Below are positions 26,003 to 34,863 of a DNA stretch of 64,000 nucleotides, piece by piece; position 1 is the first letter of the stretch; each line of letters begins with the position of its first letter. Position numbers and translations under genes: made by a program. The notes under the pieces are model-generated. The model saw nothing but the letters and a program-made list of their open reading frames with translations. It was not told the origin of the DNA and made no database searches. The stretch comes from an uncultured Clostridium sp. GTDB lineage: Bacteria > Bacillota > Clostridia > TANB77 > CAG-508. The stretch covers positions 1-64,000 of the forward strand of contig CAMBEE010000008.1 in assembly GCA_945865665.1 (NCBI GenBank). Reading direction: 5' to 3'.

Positions 26003-27214
26003 TTAATTTGTATTATTTGTAATAGTATTATTGTCACTATCACTGTCATTATTTTCACCTGGTATTAAGCCATTTGTTATATATGGTAATGGATCAGTTG
26101 TTACACCATTAATTCTAACTTCAAAATGAGCATGTGGTCCTGTTGAATATCCAGTTGAACCAACTTTTAAAACAGCATCTCCTCTTTTTACAGTTTGTCC
26201 AACTTCAACCAAAATTTCTGAACCATGTGCATATAATGTTGAAACTCCTCCACCATGGTCTATTATTACCATATTACCATATGCCGTATTAGGTCCTGCC
26301 TTTGTTACTATTCCATCATTTGCTGCAACAAAATTTGCCCCTTCTGGTGCACCAATATCGACACCTGTATGAAGCTTATATTGTCCTGTTATTGGATGAA
26401 CTCTCATTGCATATTTTGATGTAATTCTTGTATATCCAGGAACTGGCCATGCAAGTTCTCCCCCAATATATGCTGTATCTATTCCATCTTGAGCTAATGC
26501 TAAAATTTGTTTATTTACTTCTTCATATTGTGCATTAATTTCGTCAATTTTGCTTTGTAAATCTTTTTCTTCATCAGAAAGTTTTGCTATAAAACTCTCT
26601 CTCATTTTTTTTGTATTTTGTAATGTTCTTGTTGTTCTTGTTTGATTTTCTACTATTGTTGCTAACTCTTCTTTTTCATTTTCTAGTTTTTGTTTTGATA
26701 AATCTATTGTCTTTTTCTTTGTTTCCAAATCTGTTAACAAATCTTCATCAATTTGTGTCAACTCTGTTATTATATAATAACTAGATAAAAAATCTGAAAT
26801 ACTTCTTGACCTTAGCAAAACATCTAGGTATTTTGTGTCTCCAGATTCATAAATTGCTACCATTCTGTTTTTAAAAAGTTCAACTTGCTTATTGTATTTT
26901 TCTGTTACATTATTTAGGTCAGTTTCTATTTCTTCAATATTCTTTTTTAATTCTGTAATCTTATTTTCTTGTTCTGATAACTCTTTTTCTGCTGTTTCTA
27001 TTTTGTTGTCTAGTTTTTCTACTTGTTGTAGATTTTCTGATAAATTACTTTGAACATTATCTAATTGTCCGTTTGCTTCGTCTAATTGATTCTGCAAATC
27101 ACTTCTTTGCGTTTGTAAGTCTGTTGTATTGTTTGTGTCATTGTCTTCAGCATACGCAAATGTTGTAATAAAACAAATTATTAAGATTAATATTATTGAT
27201 AAACTCTTGCGCAT
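26003..27214 (-). CDS. EnvC-like M23 peptidoglycan hydrolase (copy 2)
   Basis: 403 residues with the same plan as its neighbour: signal peptide (about 1-22), coiled coil (about 30-245) and M23 domain with HTGVD and PHAHFEV zinc ligands. It contains the same MVAIYESGDTKYLDVLLRSRSISDF segment, so the two arose by tandem duplication. The tail is rich in Asn/Asp. It starts 13 bp after ftsX ends, and is the most direct partner for FtsEX. Confidence 0.92.
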   Translation of the reverse strand: MRKSLSIILILIICFITTFAYAEDNDTNNTTDLQTQRSDLQNQLDEANGQLDNVQSNLSENLQQVEKLDNKIETAEKELSEQENKITELKKNIEEIETDLNNVTEKYNKQVELFKNRMVAIYESGDTKYLDVLLRSRSISDFLSSYYIITELTQIDEDLLTDLETKKKTIDLSKQKLENEKEELATIVENQTRTTRTLQNTKKMRESFIAKLSDEEKDLQSKIDEINAQYEEVNKQILALAQDGIDTAYIGGELAWPVPGYTRITSKYAMRVHPITGQYKLHTGVDIGAPEGANFVAANDGIVTKAGPNTAYGNMVIIDHGGGVSTLYAHGSEILVEVGQTVKRGDAVLKVGSTGYSTGPHAHFEVRINGVTTDPLPYITNGLIPGENNDSDSDNNTITNNTN

Positions 27215-27227
27215 GTTTCTCCCCTCA

Positions 27228-28130
27228 CTATACTTTTAAATATTTTCTCATTGAAATTACACTTCCTAGTGCACCAATTCCAATTCCTAATAGCATATAC
27301 ACAAATATTATTGAAGATATCATATCTTTAAATCCAACTAAGCTCATATTTATAGCTTGCATAAATTGTGCATTTACTGCTTGTTCTGCAAGTAAACTGT
27401 ATGCCCCTCCAACTATAACAATTGATATTACACTTGCAAATATTCCAATTATCATACCTTCAACTATAAATGGCCATCTTATAAAGTTATTAGTTGCACC
27501 AACATATTTCATAATTGAAATTTCTTTTCTTCTTGCATGTACTGTTAATTTTATTGTATTTGATATTATGAATATTGATATTACTATTAATAATGCTAAA
27601 ATTATTCCAGTAACAAGTTTAATTCCTCTTGCTAGTCCTAATAATGTTGATACAGTTTGATCACTACTTGTAATTTTAGTAACATTATCGAATTCCATTA
27701 TTTTATTTTGCACATCTTTACTCATATTTAAGTCTGTTAATGTAACAACATAAGATGGTGGAAAATAGTCTGGTCCATAACCTTCAATTAATTCAGCTCT
27801 ATCTCCTAATTTTTCTTTCATTGTATTTAACGCATACTCTTTATCTTTATATTCTGCTGTACTTACTCCATCTAATGATTTTATTTCTTCTCCAACTTTT
27901 TGAATTTCTTCATCTGTTGCATCCTTATTCAAAAACACTTGAAATCCTTGTTCTGACTTTATTTCGTCCACAAAATGATTTATATTTTCTCCAAGAATTA
28001 GAAATATTCCAAATATTATCATTGTTGCACACATTATCATTAATGATGCCCCTGTTGATTTTTTGTTTTTAAAAACATTACTAAATCCTTCTCCAATTAA
28101 ATATCCAAATATATTATATTTCACTATCAT
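27228..28130 (-). CDS. ftsX: Cell division ABC transporter permease FtsX
   Basis: 300 residues from the ATG at 28130, behind AAGGTGG; the six-codon-longer frame has its ATG upstream of that site. Four transmembrane segments: one near the N-terminus (about 28-50) and three in the C-terminal half, with an extracellular domain between them (about 60-170). Signatures include SIMKYVGATNNFIRWPFIVEG. The extracellular loop of FtsX activates EnvC-like hydrolases in other bacteria. It overlaps the ftsE 3' end by 17 bp. Confidence 0.95.
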   Translation of the reverse strand: MIVKYNIFGYLIGEGFSNVFKNKKSTGASLMIMCATMIIFGIFLILGENINHFVDEIKSEQGFQVFLNKDATDEEIQKVGEEIKSLDGVSTAEYKDKEYALNTMKEKLGDRAELIEGYGPDYFPPSYVVTLTDLNMSKDVQNKIMEFDNVTKITSSDQTVSTLLGLARGIKLVTGIILALLIVISIFIISNTIKLTVHARRKEISIMKYVGATNNFIRWPFIVEGMIIGIFASVISIVIVGGAYSLLAEQAVNAQFMQAINMSLVGFKDMISSIIFVYMLLGIGIGALGSVISMRKYLKV

Positions 28131-28800
28131 AACCACCTTTTTTATCATCTCTTACAATGCTGCCTTTTTCTATGTGTATTACTCTTTTTTTCATTTTATC
28201 TACTATATCTTTTGCGTGTGTTGCTACTACTACTGTTGTTCCTCTCATGTTTATTTCATTTAATAAATTCATAATGTCCCAAGCTGTATCTGGGTCTAAG
28301 TTTCCTGTTGGTTCGTCTGCTATTAACATTGATGGATTATTTACTAAAGCTCTTGCTAATGCAACTCTTTGTTGCTCTCCACCTGATAATTCATTTGGAT
28401 ACATTTTTGCTTTTCCACTTAAGCCTACTAAAGATAAAACCATTGGTACCTGTCTTCTTATATGTCTTGGTGTTGCTCTAACTATATACATTGCATATGC
28501 TACATTGTCATATACTGTTTTGTCTGGTAATAATCTGAAGTCTTGGAACACAACTCCCATACTCCTTCTTAGATATGGTACTCTACTTTGTTTTAAAAAT
28601 GTTGTGTCTTTTCCATTTATTATGATATTTCCTGATGTTGGTTCTTCTTCTTTTAATATTAGTTTTATTAGTGTTGATTTTCCACTTCCTGATGTTCCTA
28701 CTAAAAATGCAAATTCTCCTTTGTCTATTACAAAGTTTGCATTTTTTACTGCTTTTGTTCCTGTGTCGTATGTTTTTGATACATTTCTAAATTCTATCAT
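28114..28800 (-). CDS. ftsE: Cell division ABC transporter ATPase FtsE
   Basis: 228 residues. Walker A is GTSGSGKST, the Q-loop lies in VFQDFRLLPDKTVYDNVA, the ABC signature is LSGGEQQRVALARAL, and Walker B is MLIADEPTGNLDP. FtsE drives FtsX-mediated control of peptidoglycan hydrolysis at the cell cylinder or septum. The start is set at 28800 (MIEFRNVSK); the longer version would put the AAGGGAAG site inside the gene. A promoter is visible upstream. Confidence 0.96.
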   Translation of the reverse strand: MIEFRNVSKTYDTGTKAVKNANFVIDKGEFAFLVGTSGSGKSTLIKLILKEEEPTSGNIIINGKDTTFLKQSRVPYLRRSMGVVFQDFRLLPDKTVYDNVAYAMYIVRATPRHIRRQVPMVLSLVGLSGKAKMYPNELSGGEQQRVALARALVNNPSMLIADEPTGNLDPDTAWDIMNLLNEINMRGTTVVVATHAKDIVDKMKKRVIHIEKGSIVRDDKKGGYDSEI

Positions 28801-28889
28801 TTTATATTTTCTTCCCTTCATTTTTACTACTAAAAAGTAGTTCTTTTGATATATTTTTCCATTTTTATTGTTTATTTTTTATCTCCTAA

Positions 28890-28918
28890 ATAATATCAAT
28901 AATCTACTAATTTTGCAA
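28890..28918 (-). promoter_or_regulatory. Promoter of the ftsEX-M23 operon
   Basis: On the minus strand, TTGCAA (28913-28918) and TATTAT (28890-28895) are 17 bases apart, about 90 bp upstream of ftsE. Confidence 0.5.
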
Positions 28919-28995
28919 TAGTTTTCACTAAAAATTCACTAGAAATTTTTGACATTTTTGTTACAATTCACAGACTATAAAAGTTCTTGTGCTCA

Positions 28996-29398
28996 AGTTG
29001 CAACCTTAAGGGTTGTATATGTTTGATATTGTACCCATTTGATTGAAGTGAAAAATAGAAAATCTTAAATAAAAAACTGAGGAATGCTCACAAAAGAAAT
29101 GTATATATGTATATGATTTGAAACATTTTTTCGTTTCAATACGCAATATAAGAATTTCTAAAATAAATTGATGGATAATTCCACTTAGTCCTCGCTTCGC
29201 TCGACGTGAACACTTTTCATAAATTTATTCAAAAAATTCTAATATTGCTCCAATCACATTCGAAAAGTTTAAAATCATATACATATATACATTTCTGCCC
29301 TAAGTGAGAGAGGCTCAGTTTGGTATTTTAGATTTTCTTTTTAAACGTAATGAACAGGGTACAATATCAAACATATACAACCCTTAAGGTTGCAACTT
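28996..29398 (-). repeat. Large hairpin repeat element (copy B, about 400 bp)
   Basis: The outer arms AAGTTGCAACCTTAAGG and CCTTAAGGTTGCAACTT begin a stem of about 42 bp. A second stem (ATGTATATATGTATATGATT and its complement) lies inside, then a third around AATTTATGAAAAG/ATCCATCAATTT. Between the stems, the strands differ in a fixed way that recurs in copies A, C and F. In the orientation shared with the other copies it reads on the minus strand. It fills most of the 628-bp gap between ftsE and the GLUG gene. No ORF of note is present. Confidence 0.8.
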
Positions 29399-29449
29399 GC
29401 ATACAAAAATAGTACTCACATTTACAAATAAGTACTATTTAAATCATTA

Positions 29450-31366
29450 TTATTTATTAACAGATTCCGGTTTATCTAAATCTTTTAAATATGGCATTGA
29501 TGTACCTTCGTCTATTTTCCAAATATTTTCAAAATCAAATGTTGAAAATTCGCTTGCACTAAACATATTTGTTAATTTTTTAGATGTTCCATATGAGCTA
29601 GATGTTAAACCTGTTTTTTCTGGTACCCAATATGTCTCCATAACAGTCAATTTTCCTTTATTAGTTATTGTTTCTGAAAAATTTCCAAAAATTGGCTCTA
29701 CATTGTTTTTTCCGCTCACCATTCCAGCCACATATATTTTTTCCACATTAATATAGCTATTTCCTGGTCCTTTTGAGTTTGCATATCTTACCAATTCTCC
29801 AACAATTCCTCCTATATTCTCATTTCCATTTACAAAACTTGTTGAAAAACAATCCTTTATATATAGTGTTCCAATTCCAGCTGTTGAACTCCCTGTTCCT
29901 AATGATCTTGCATACCCAATTATTCCTCCTATATCATCCCCTGTTGAACTAACATTACCTGTTGAATATGAATTATCTATATGCATTTCACCATATCCAT
30001 TTTGTCCTCCCCCAATAACATCCAGATACCCTATCAATCCTCCAACATAGTTATCAGATGCAATAATATTTCCAGATAAATAACTATTTTGTAAATACGA
30101 ATACGTTGTAACATTATAACCATGTCCAACTTGAAGTTTGCCTATAATTCCTCCCACATATATTTTTCCACCTATATCACCTGTTGTTTTATTGTTTTGT
30201 AAATATATTCTTCCTTGTGCTTTATATATATTTCCAACAATTCCACCTACACAATCATCACCTGTTGTTTTTCCATTTGTTTCATTTGAATTTATTTGTA
30301 TATTTTCTCCCTTAGTTGTATTATTATACTTTCCTAATATTCCGCCGGTATTGCTTGTTCCAGTTGTTTCTGCATTAGAAATATTACCTATAATTTTTTT
30401 TACTTCATCTCCACTTCCAATTACTCCTCCTGCATTATCCTCTGTTGATATTACTTTTCCATTTGTAATATTATTGGTTACTGAGTTTTCTGCTACTCCT
30501 ACTAATCCACCTACATTTGTAACACCATTTACAATTATGTTTGTTTCATTTTTATCAAGTGTTCCCTTTGAATATCCTACTATTCCTCCAACACTATCTT
30601 CGCCATTTATTGTTGCTTTTATATTATTTCCAGTTAAAGTTCCGGTTAGTGTTCCTACAAGAGCCCCTACATTGTTTTTTCCGGTTACTGTTGCGTTATC
30701 CATTTTTATGTTTTGAAGTGTTCCTGAAACATATCTAAATAATCCTACATCACCTTCATCTTTATCAATATTAAAATTATTGATACTATATCCATTTCCA
30801 TCCAATATTCCTGAAAAAGGATTCGTTTTTGTTCCAATTGGTTCCCAATCAACTCCACTTAAATCTATATTGGCAGCTAATTTATAATAAATTTTTTCTT
30901 TAGATATATTAAGAAAAAGTTCACTATAAAGATTTTGAATGTTTTGTAATTGTTCTGCATTTGTTATAGATAATGGAGCATCTAGATTTCCTGATTCAGA
31001 TAGTTGTAATTTTTCTTGTGCTTCCTCTCCATCTTTTTCCTTTATTATAAAAATATCTTCATTTCCTAATGTATAATTATAATCTAATGCTATTTTGTTT
31101 TTTCCATATCCATATATTATCGTTCCATTTGGCTCTTTAATATATTCAATTCCGTTTTCTCTTTCTATATTAAGTAAAATTTTCAAATTATTATTGTCAT
31201 TATTATTATATATTTGATATGAAAATGTTTTTATATCTTCATTTTTCATAGATTTATCCAACAAATTGTTTTTGTTTATAACCTCAAGACTTACTAAAGA
31301 TAAAAGTATTATACTTACTATTATTGTAACTAATTTTATAGTCGTTTTTTTCCAAATAACTTTCAT
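29450..31366 (-). CDS. GLUG-repeat surface protein with N-terminal anchor
   Basis: 638 residues. One N-terminal hydrophobic anchor (about 9-28). A module at about 45-120 (FSYQIYNNN...ALDYNYTLGNEDIFIIKEKDGEE) resembles the N-terminus of the protein at 59956. Then about ten GLUG-type repeats with the VGGLVG/GGIVGY core (about 190-590), expected to form a beta-solenoid. GLUG repeats occur in IgA1-protease-like and adhesin proteins, so an extracellular binding role is likely. There is no LPxTG tail. It sits between hairpin element B and the transketolase gene. Confidence 0.82.
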   Translation of the reverse strand: MKVIWKKTTIKLVTIIVSIILLSLVSLEVINKNNLLDKSMKNEDIKTFSYQIYNNNDNNNLKILLNIERENGIEYIKEPNGTIIYGYGKNKIALDYNYTLGNEDIFIIKEKDGEEAQEKLQLSESGNLDAPLSITNAEQLQNIQNLYSELFLNISKEKIYYKLAANIDLSGVDWEPIGTKTNPFSGILDGNGYSINNFNIDKDEGDVGLFRYVSGTLQNIKMDNATVTGKNNVGALVGTLTGTLTGNNIKATINGEDSVGGIVGYSKGTLDKNETNIIVNGVTNVGGLVGVAENSVTNNITNGKVISTEDNAGGVIGSGDEVKKIIGNISNAETTGTSNTGGILGKYNNTTKGENIQINSNETNGKTTGDDCVGGIVGNIYKAQGRIYLQNNKTTGDIGGKIYVGGIIGKLQVGHGYNVTTYSYLQNSYLSGNIIASDNYVGGLIGYLDVIGGGQNGYGEMHIDNSYSTGNVSSTGDDIGGIIGYARSLGTGSSTAGIGTLYIKDCFSTSFVNGNENIGGIVGELVRYANSKGPGNSYINVEKIYVAGMVSGKNNVEPIFGNFSETITNKGKLTVMETYWVPEKTGLTSSSYGTSKKLTNMFSASEFSTFDFENIWKIDEGTSMPYLKDLDKPESVNK

Positions 31367-31385
31367 TTAATCATTTACCTTTCTT

Positions 31386-32315
31386 TTATTTTTTTACAAT
31401 TTCAATTATTTTTTCAGCCGTAATTCCAAAATATTCCATCAATTCAACAGCATTTCCAGATTTACCAAAAGTATCATTAATACCTAATCTTATTAACTTT
31501 GTTGGAGACTCATCAGTCAAAACTTCTGAAATTGCAGAACCAAGTCCACCAACAACATTATGGTCTTCAATAGAAATTAATTTTTTAGTTTCTTTAGCAC
31601 ATTTAATAATAATATCTCTATCAATTGGCTTTATTGTATGAATATCAACAACTCTAACATCTATGCCTTTTTCTTTTAACTGTTCTTGTGCTTTTAAAGC
31701 TTCACTAACAGTTACTCCTGTGGCAAAAATTGTAGCATCTGTACCGTCACCAATTTGAATTGCTTTTCCAATTTCAAATTTTTGGTCTTCATTATAAATT
31801 ACAGGAGTTGCAAGTCTTGACAAACGTAAATATACAGGTCCATTTATTTTACTAATTTCTTTAACAGCCCATTTTGTTTCTATATCATCTGATGTTGATA
31901 TAACAGTCATATTAGGTAAAGTTCTCATCATAGAAATGTCTTCTAACATCTGATGTGTTGCCCCATCTTCTCCTACTGTTATTCCAGCATGAGTTGCACA
32001 AATTTTAACATTTAATTTTGGATAACATACACTATTTCGAATTTGGTCATATGCTCTTCCTGCTGCAAATACAGCAAATGTACTTGCATATGCAATTTTT
32101 CCACAAGTTGCAATTCCAGCAGCTGTTGAAATCATATTTTGTTCAGCAATTCCCATATCAAAAAATCTGTCTGGAAATTCTTTAGCAAATAAATTTGTTT
32201 TTGTTGCTGTTGATAAATCTGCATCAAATACAACTACATTTTTATTTTCTTTTCCTAATTCTAGTAATACCTCTCCATAGCTCTGTCTAGTTGCTTTTTT
32301 TACATTTTCGTCCAT
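31386..32315 (-). CDS. Transketolase, C-terminal half (pyrimidine-binding subunit)
   Basis: 309 residues, corresponding to the Pyr and C-terminal domains of transketolase. Landmarks are VVVFDADLSTATKT, FPDRFFDMGIAEQNMISTAAGIA (with the Glu needed for ThDP activation) and THAGITVGEDGATHQ. Many anaerobes encode transketolase as two adjacent half-genes. Here the upstream neighbour is a glucokinase, and the N-terminal (PP) half is not in the window. The enzyme would supply the non-oxidative pentose phosphate pathway together with rpe. Confidence 0.93.
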   Translation of the reverse strand: MDENVKKATRQSYGEVLLELGKENKNVVVFDADLSTATKTNLFAKEFPDRFFDMGIAEQNMISTAAGIATCGKIAYASTFAVFAAGRAYDQIRNSVCYPKLNVKICATHAGITVGEDGATHQMLEDISMMRTLPNMTVISTSDDIETKWAVKEISKINGPVYLRLSRLATPVIYNEDQKFEIGKAIQIGDGTDATIFATGVTVSEALKAQEQLKEKGIDVRVVDIHTIKPIDRDIIIKCAKETKKLISIEDHNVVGGLGSAISEVLTDESPTKLIRLGINDTFGKSGNAVELMEYFGITAEKIIEIVKK

Positions 32316-32368
32316 ATAATTTCATTCCTTTCATAGTTTCCAACTCAGCTTTAAGAGCTTTCTCTCTT

Positions 32369-33259
32369 TTATTGGCAAGCTCCTATAATACCTGCATCAT
32401 TTCCAAGAGCTGCTGGTATTATTATTAATTTTTCCCTTTTATTAAATAAATATTGTTTCTTTATTATATTCTTTATTAATTTATCAAGTAAAACATCAGA
32501 AAAATATACAAAGCTTCCACCTATTCCTATAGCTTCAGGCTCAAATATATTTATCAAATTTGATAGTCCTATACTTAAATATTCAATATATTCATCAATT
32601 ACCTTATTTAATTCTTCATTATCCGGATTTTTTCTAATAATATCCAACAATTCCTGTCCTCTAGTTTTTTCGTCAACTCCTAATACATGCCTCAAATTTG
32701 TTTTTAATGCTTTCATTGACGCATATTTTTCAAAACATCCATTTTTTCCACAATTACACTTTAATCCATCTTTTTGAATAATAACATGTCCAAATTCACA
32801 TCCAGGTAGTTCTCCCGTATCAAGCAATTTATTATTAATTATAACAGCTCCACCTATTCCTGTGCCCAAAGTTAAAAATATACTTCTACTATAATCTTTT
32901 AAAGCTCCTATTTTATTTTCCGCAATAGCTGCACATTTAGCATCATTTCTAATCTTTATAGGCAAATTTATTTCTTTTTTTAAATTATCTATAATATTGT
33001 AATTTGAAACTCCCAAATTTACAGATTTTAAAATAATACCATCTTTTATTGTTCCAGGTACAGCTATTCCTATCTCTTTTATTTTATATTTTGACATCAA
33101 TTCATTTGTATTTTTTATTATATAATTCTCTATTGTTTCTTTTATATTTTTCTTGTCTTTAGATAACAGTCTTTTTTCTATTTTCTCTACTATATATCCT
33201 TTATCATCAATAACTCCTATTGCTATATGACTTCCACCTAAATCAATTCCAATTTTCAT
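32369..33259 (-). CDS. ROK family sugar kinase (probable glucokinase)
   Basis: 296 residues. Phosphate-binding start GIDLGGSHIAIGV, the FLTLGTGIGGAVI motif, and the ROK zinc site CNCGKNGCFEKYAS. EFGHVII supplies the conserved Glu-x-Gly-His. It probably phosphorylates glucose or a related hexose in the cytoplasm; exact sugar is not readable from sequence. It is followed by the transketolase half after 53 bp. Confidence 0.9.
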   Translation of the reverse strand: MKIGIDLGGSHIAIGVIDDKGYIVEKIEKRLLSKDKKNIKETIENYIIKNTNELMSKYKIKEIGIAVPGTIKDGIILKSVNLGVSNYNIIDNLKKEINLPIKIRNDAKCAAIAENKIGALKDYSRSIFLTLGTGIGGAVIINNKLLDTGELPGCEFGHVIIQKDGLKCNCGKNGCFEKYASMKALKTNLRHVLGVDEKTRGQELLDIIRKNPDNEELNKVIDEYIEYLSIGLSNLINIFEPEAIGIGGSFVYFSDVLLDKLIKNIIKKQYLFNKREKLIIIPAALGNDAGIIGACQ

Positions 33260-33296
33260 TTTAAAACCTTCTTATAAACTCAATTATCTATTTTTA

Positions 33297-33442
33297 AAAA
33301 TTTGATATATATTGTTTTGAAATACCGCGTAAGCGACCAAACGAACGAATGTGAGTGCGAACTGGAGCAATCTACATACTAGTATTTTTTAATATGGAGA
33401 TTGCGACACCAAGGTATAAAAAACAATATATAATCAAATTTT
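33297..33442 (+). repeat. Hairpin repeat element (copy E)
   Basis: The outer stem pairs AAATTTGATATATATTGTTTT with AAAACAATATATAATCAAATTT. An inner stem pairs GCAATCTACAT with ATATGGAGATTGC. The internal-loop strand holds CGAATGTGA, an insertion of 8 bases, then TGGAGCAAT; this is the GAATGTGATTGGAGCAAT motif of copy B interrupted. It lies in the 245-bp gap between the glucokinase gene and pilC. Confidence 0.6.
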
Positions 33443-33467
33443 AAAATTCAAATATATTAATAGCAAA

Positions 33468-33500
33468 ATGAATGGACAAAATGTCTCAAACAAAAATGAG
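33468..33500. repeat. Short TGTCTC inverted repeat
   Basis: AATGTCTCA and TGAGACATT form a short stem with a CAAACAAAAA loop just downstream of pilC. It matches the TGTCTCAAACA core of the short repeat family and could act as a terminator-like hairpin. Confidence 0.5.
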
Positions 33501-33504
33501 ACAT

Positions 33505-34845
33505 TTATACCCCAGCTGCAGAGAACAAGAAACCACCCATATAAACTTGGATACAAGGTGCAAGTACAACTAATACGAAAAATATTAGAACCACACCAAC
33601 AATTAAATAAGTTACCTCAGGAAGAACCTTTACAATTTTCTGCATTATATTATCTATATCCATATCCATATATTCTACTAATTTTGCAATCATTTCATTC
33701 AAGTCTGTTTGCATACCAATTTTAAGCATTTCAGTTATCATTGATTTTGCAAGTCCTGATTTTTCAAATGGCTCTATCCAAGAATCACCTATTAATATGT
33801 TATTTATAGATGTTTCTATAATTGAAAGCATTACATAGTTTTGTACAACGTTTTTACTTACTTCAATTGCCTCTTGAATTCTCATTCCATTCTCTAAGTT
33901 TAAAAGCATAGCTTTCATTAATCTTGAAAAATCTAATGAGAATATTAATTGTCCAAATACTGGCATTTTGTATTTAAAATAATCAAAATTATATTTACCT
34001 TTAGGTGTATTTATATAAAATATTATTCCAGCAACTGCTGCCACTATAATCGATACTGGTATATACCAAAATTTTATTACACCATTCAAAAATTTTTGAA
34101 ACCATAATGTTGCAGCCGGTAATGTGTCTGTTGAACCCATTTCTGCATAAACATTTTGAATCGCTGGGATTGCCACCAATGTTCCAATAACTAGCATAAC
34201 CATTAACAATACGAATTGGGCTATGTTTGGAATAAGTATTCCTCTTATTTTTTTATTCAATGCTTCTGATGAATCCAAATATGTTACAGCTTGTTCAAGT
34301 GAATTTGTAAGAGAACCTGATAATTCTCCTACTTTAATCATATTTATATATATAAACGGAAATATGTCTGAATAATATTCCATTGTTGTATACATATTTT
34401 CACCTGCTTCAACACCAGCTAAAATATCCTCTAATACGCCTTTAAATGTAACGTTTTCTGTACTTCCAATTATAGTATTTAAAGCGTGTATATTGTTAAA
34501 GTTTGCTTTTTTTAATAAATAGAAGTTTTGTGTAAATATAACCAAATCCCTGCTTGTTACTTTTTCTGTTTTTGATAAATACATATTTATTTTTTCTTTT
34601 AATGTTGATTGTTTTTTTGTATTTATTTGAGTTGTATTTACATTTTTCATTATTTCTTCTATGTCTTTTATGTTTTTCTTTTTAGTTTTTTTCTTTTTAG
34701 CTGAATATGCAACTTGTTCTATAGTTATTGGCATTAAATCATTTTCTTTTAGTGTTCTAAGTAAATTTTGTTTACTTCCAGCTTCTACTCTATTTCTTAT
34801 AACTAGTCCAGAACTAGTTACAGCCTTGTACATATATGTAGGCAC
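33505..34845 (-). CDS. pilC: Type IV pilus inner-membrane platform protein PilC
   Basis: 446 residues in the T2SS-F/PilC family. A short N-terminal sequence (YMYKAVTSSG) is followed by a basic linker and two T2SSF domains (about 110-230 and 310-440). Three transmembrane segments lie near about 210, 265 and 420. PilC forms the platform on which PilB and PilT act. The GTG start at 34845 sits 8 bases after AGGAGG; the upstream in-frame GTG overlaps that site. Confidence 0.94.
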   Translation of the reverse strand: MPTYMYKAVTSSGLVIRNRVEAGSKQNLLRTLKENDLMPITIEQVAYSAKKKKTKKKNIKDIEEIMKNVNTTQINTKKQSTLKEKINMYLSKTEKVTSRDLVIFTQNFYLLKKANFNNIHALNTIIGSTENVTFKGVLEDILAGVEAGENMYTTMEYYSDIFPFIYINMIKVGELSGSLTNSLEQAVTYLDSSEALNKKIRGILIPNIAQFVLLMVMLVIGTLVAIPAIQNVYAEMGSTDTLPAATLWFQKFLNGVIKFWYIPVSIIVAAVAGIIFYINTPKGKYNFDYFKYKMPVFGQLIFSLDFSRLMKAMLLNLENGMRIQEAIEVSKNVVQNYVMLSIIETSINNILIGDSWIEPFEKSGLAKSMITEMLKIGMQTDLNEMIAKLVEYMDMDIDNIMQKIVKVLPEVTYLIVGVVLIFFVLVVLAPCIQVYMGGFLFSAAGV

Positions 34846-34863
34846 AATTATCACCTCCTACTT

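Noticed and set aside
30138..30716. 192-codon plus-strand ORF opposite the GLUG gene
   Set aside because: Antisense of a repeat-rich gene; Pro-rich translation mirrors Gly codons of the GLUG repeats, and there is no ribosome site.
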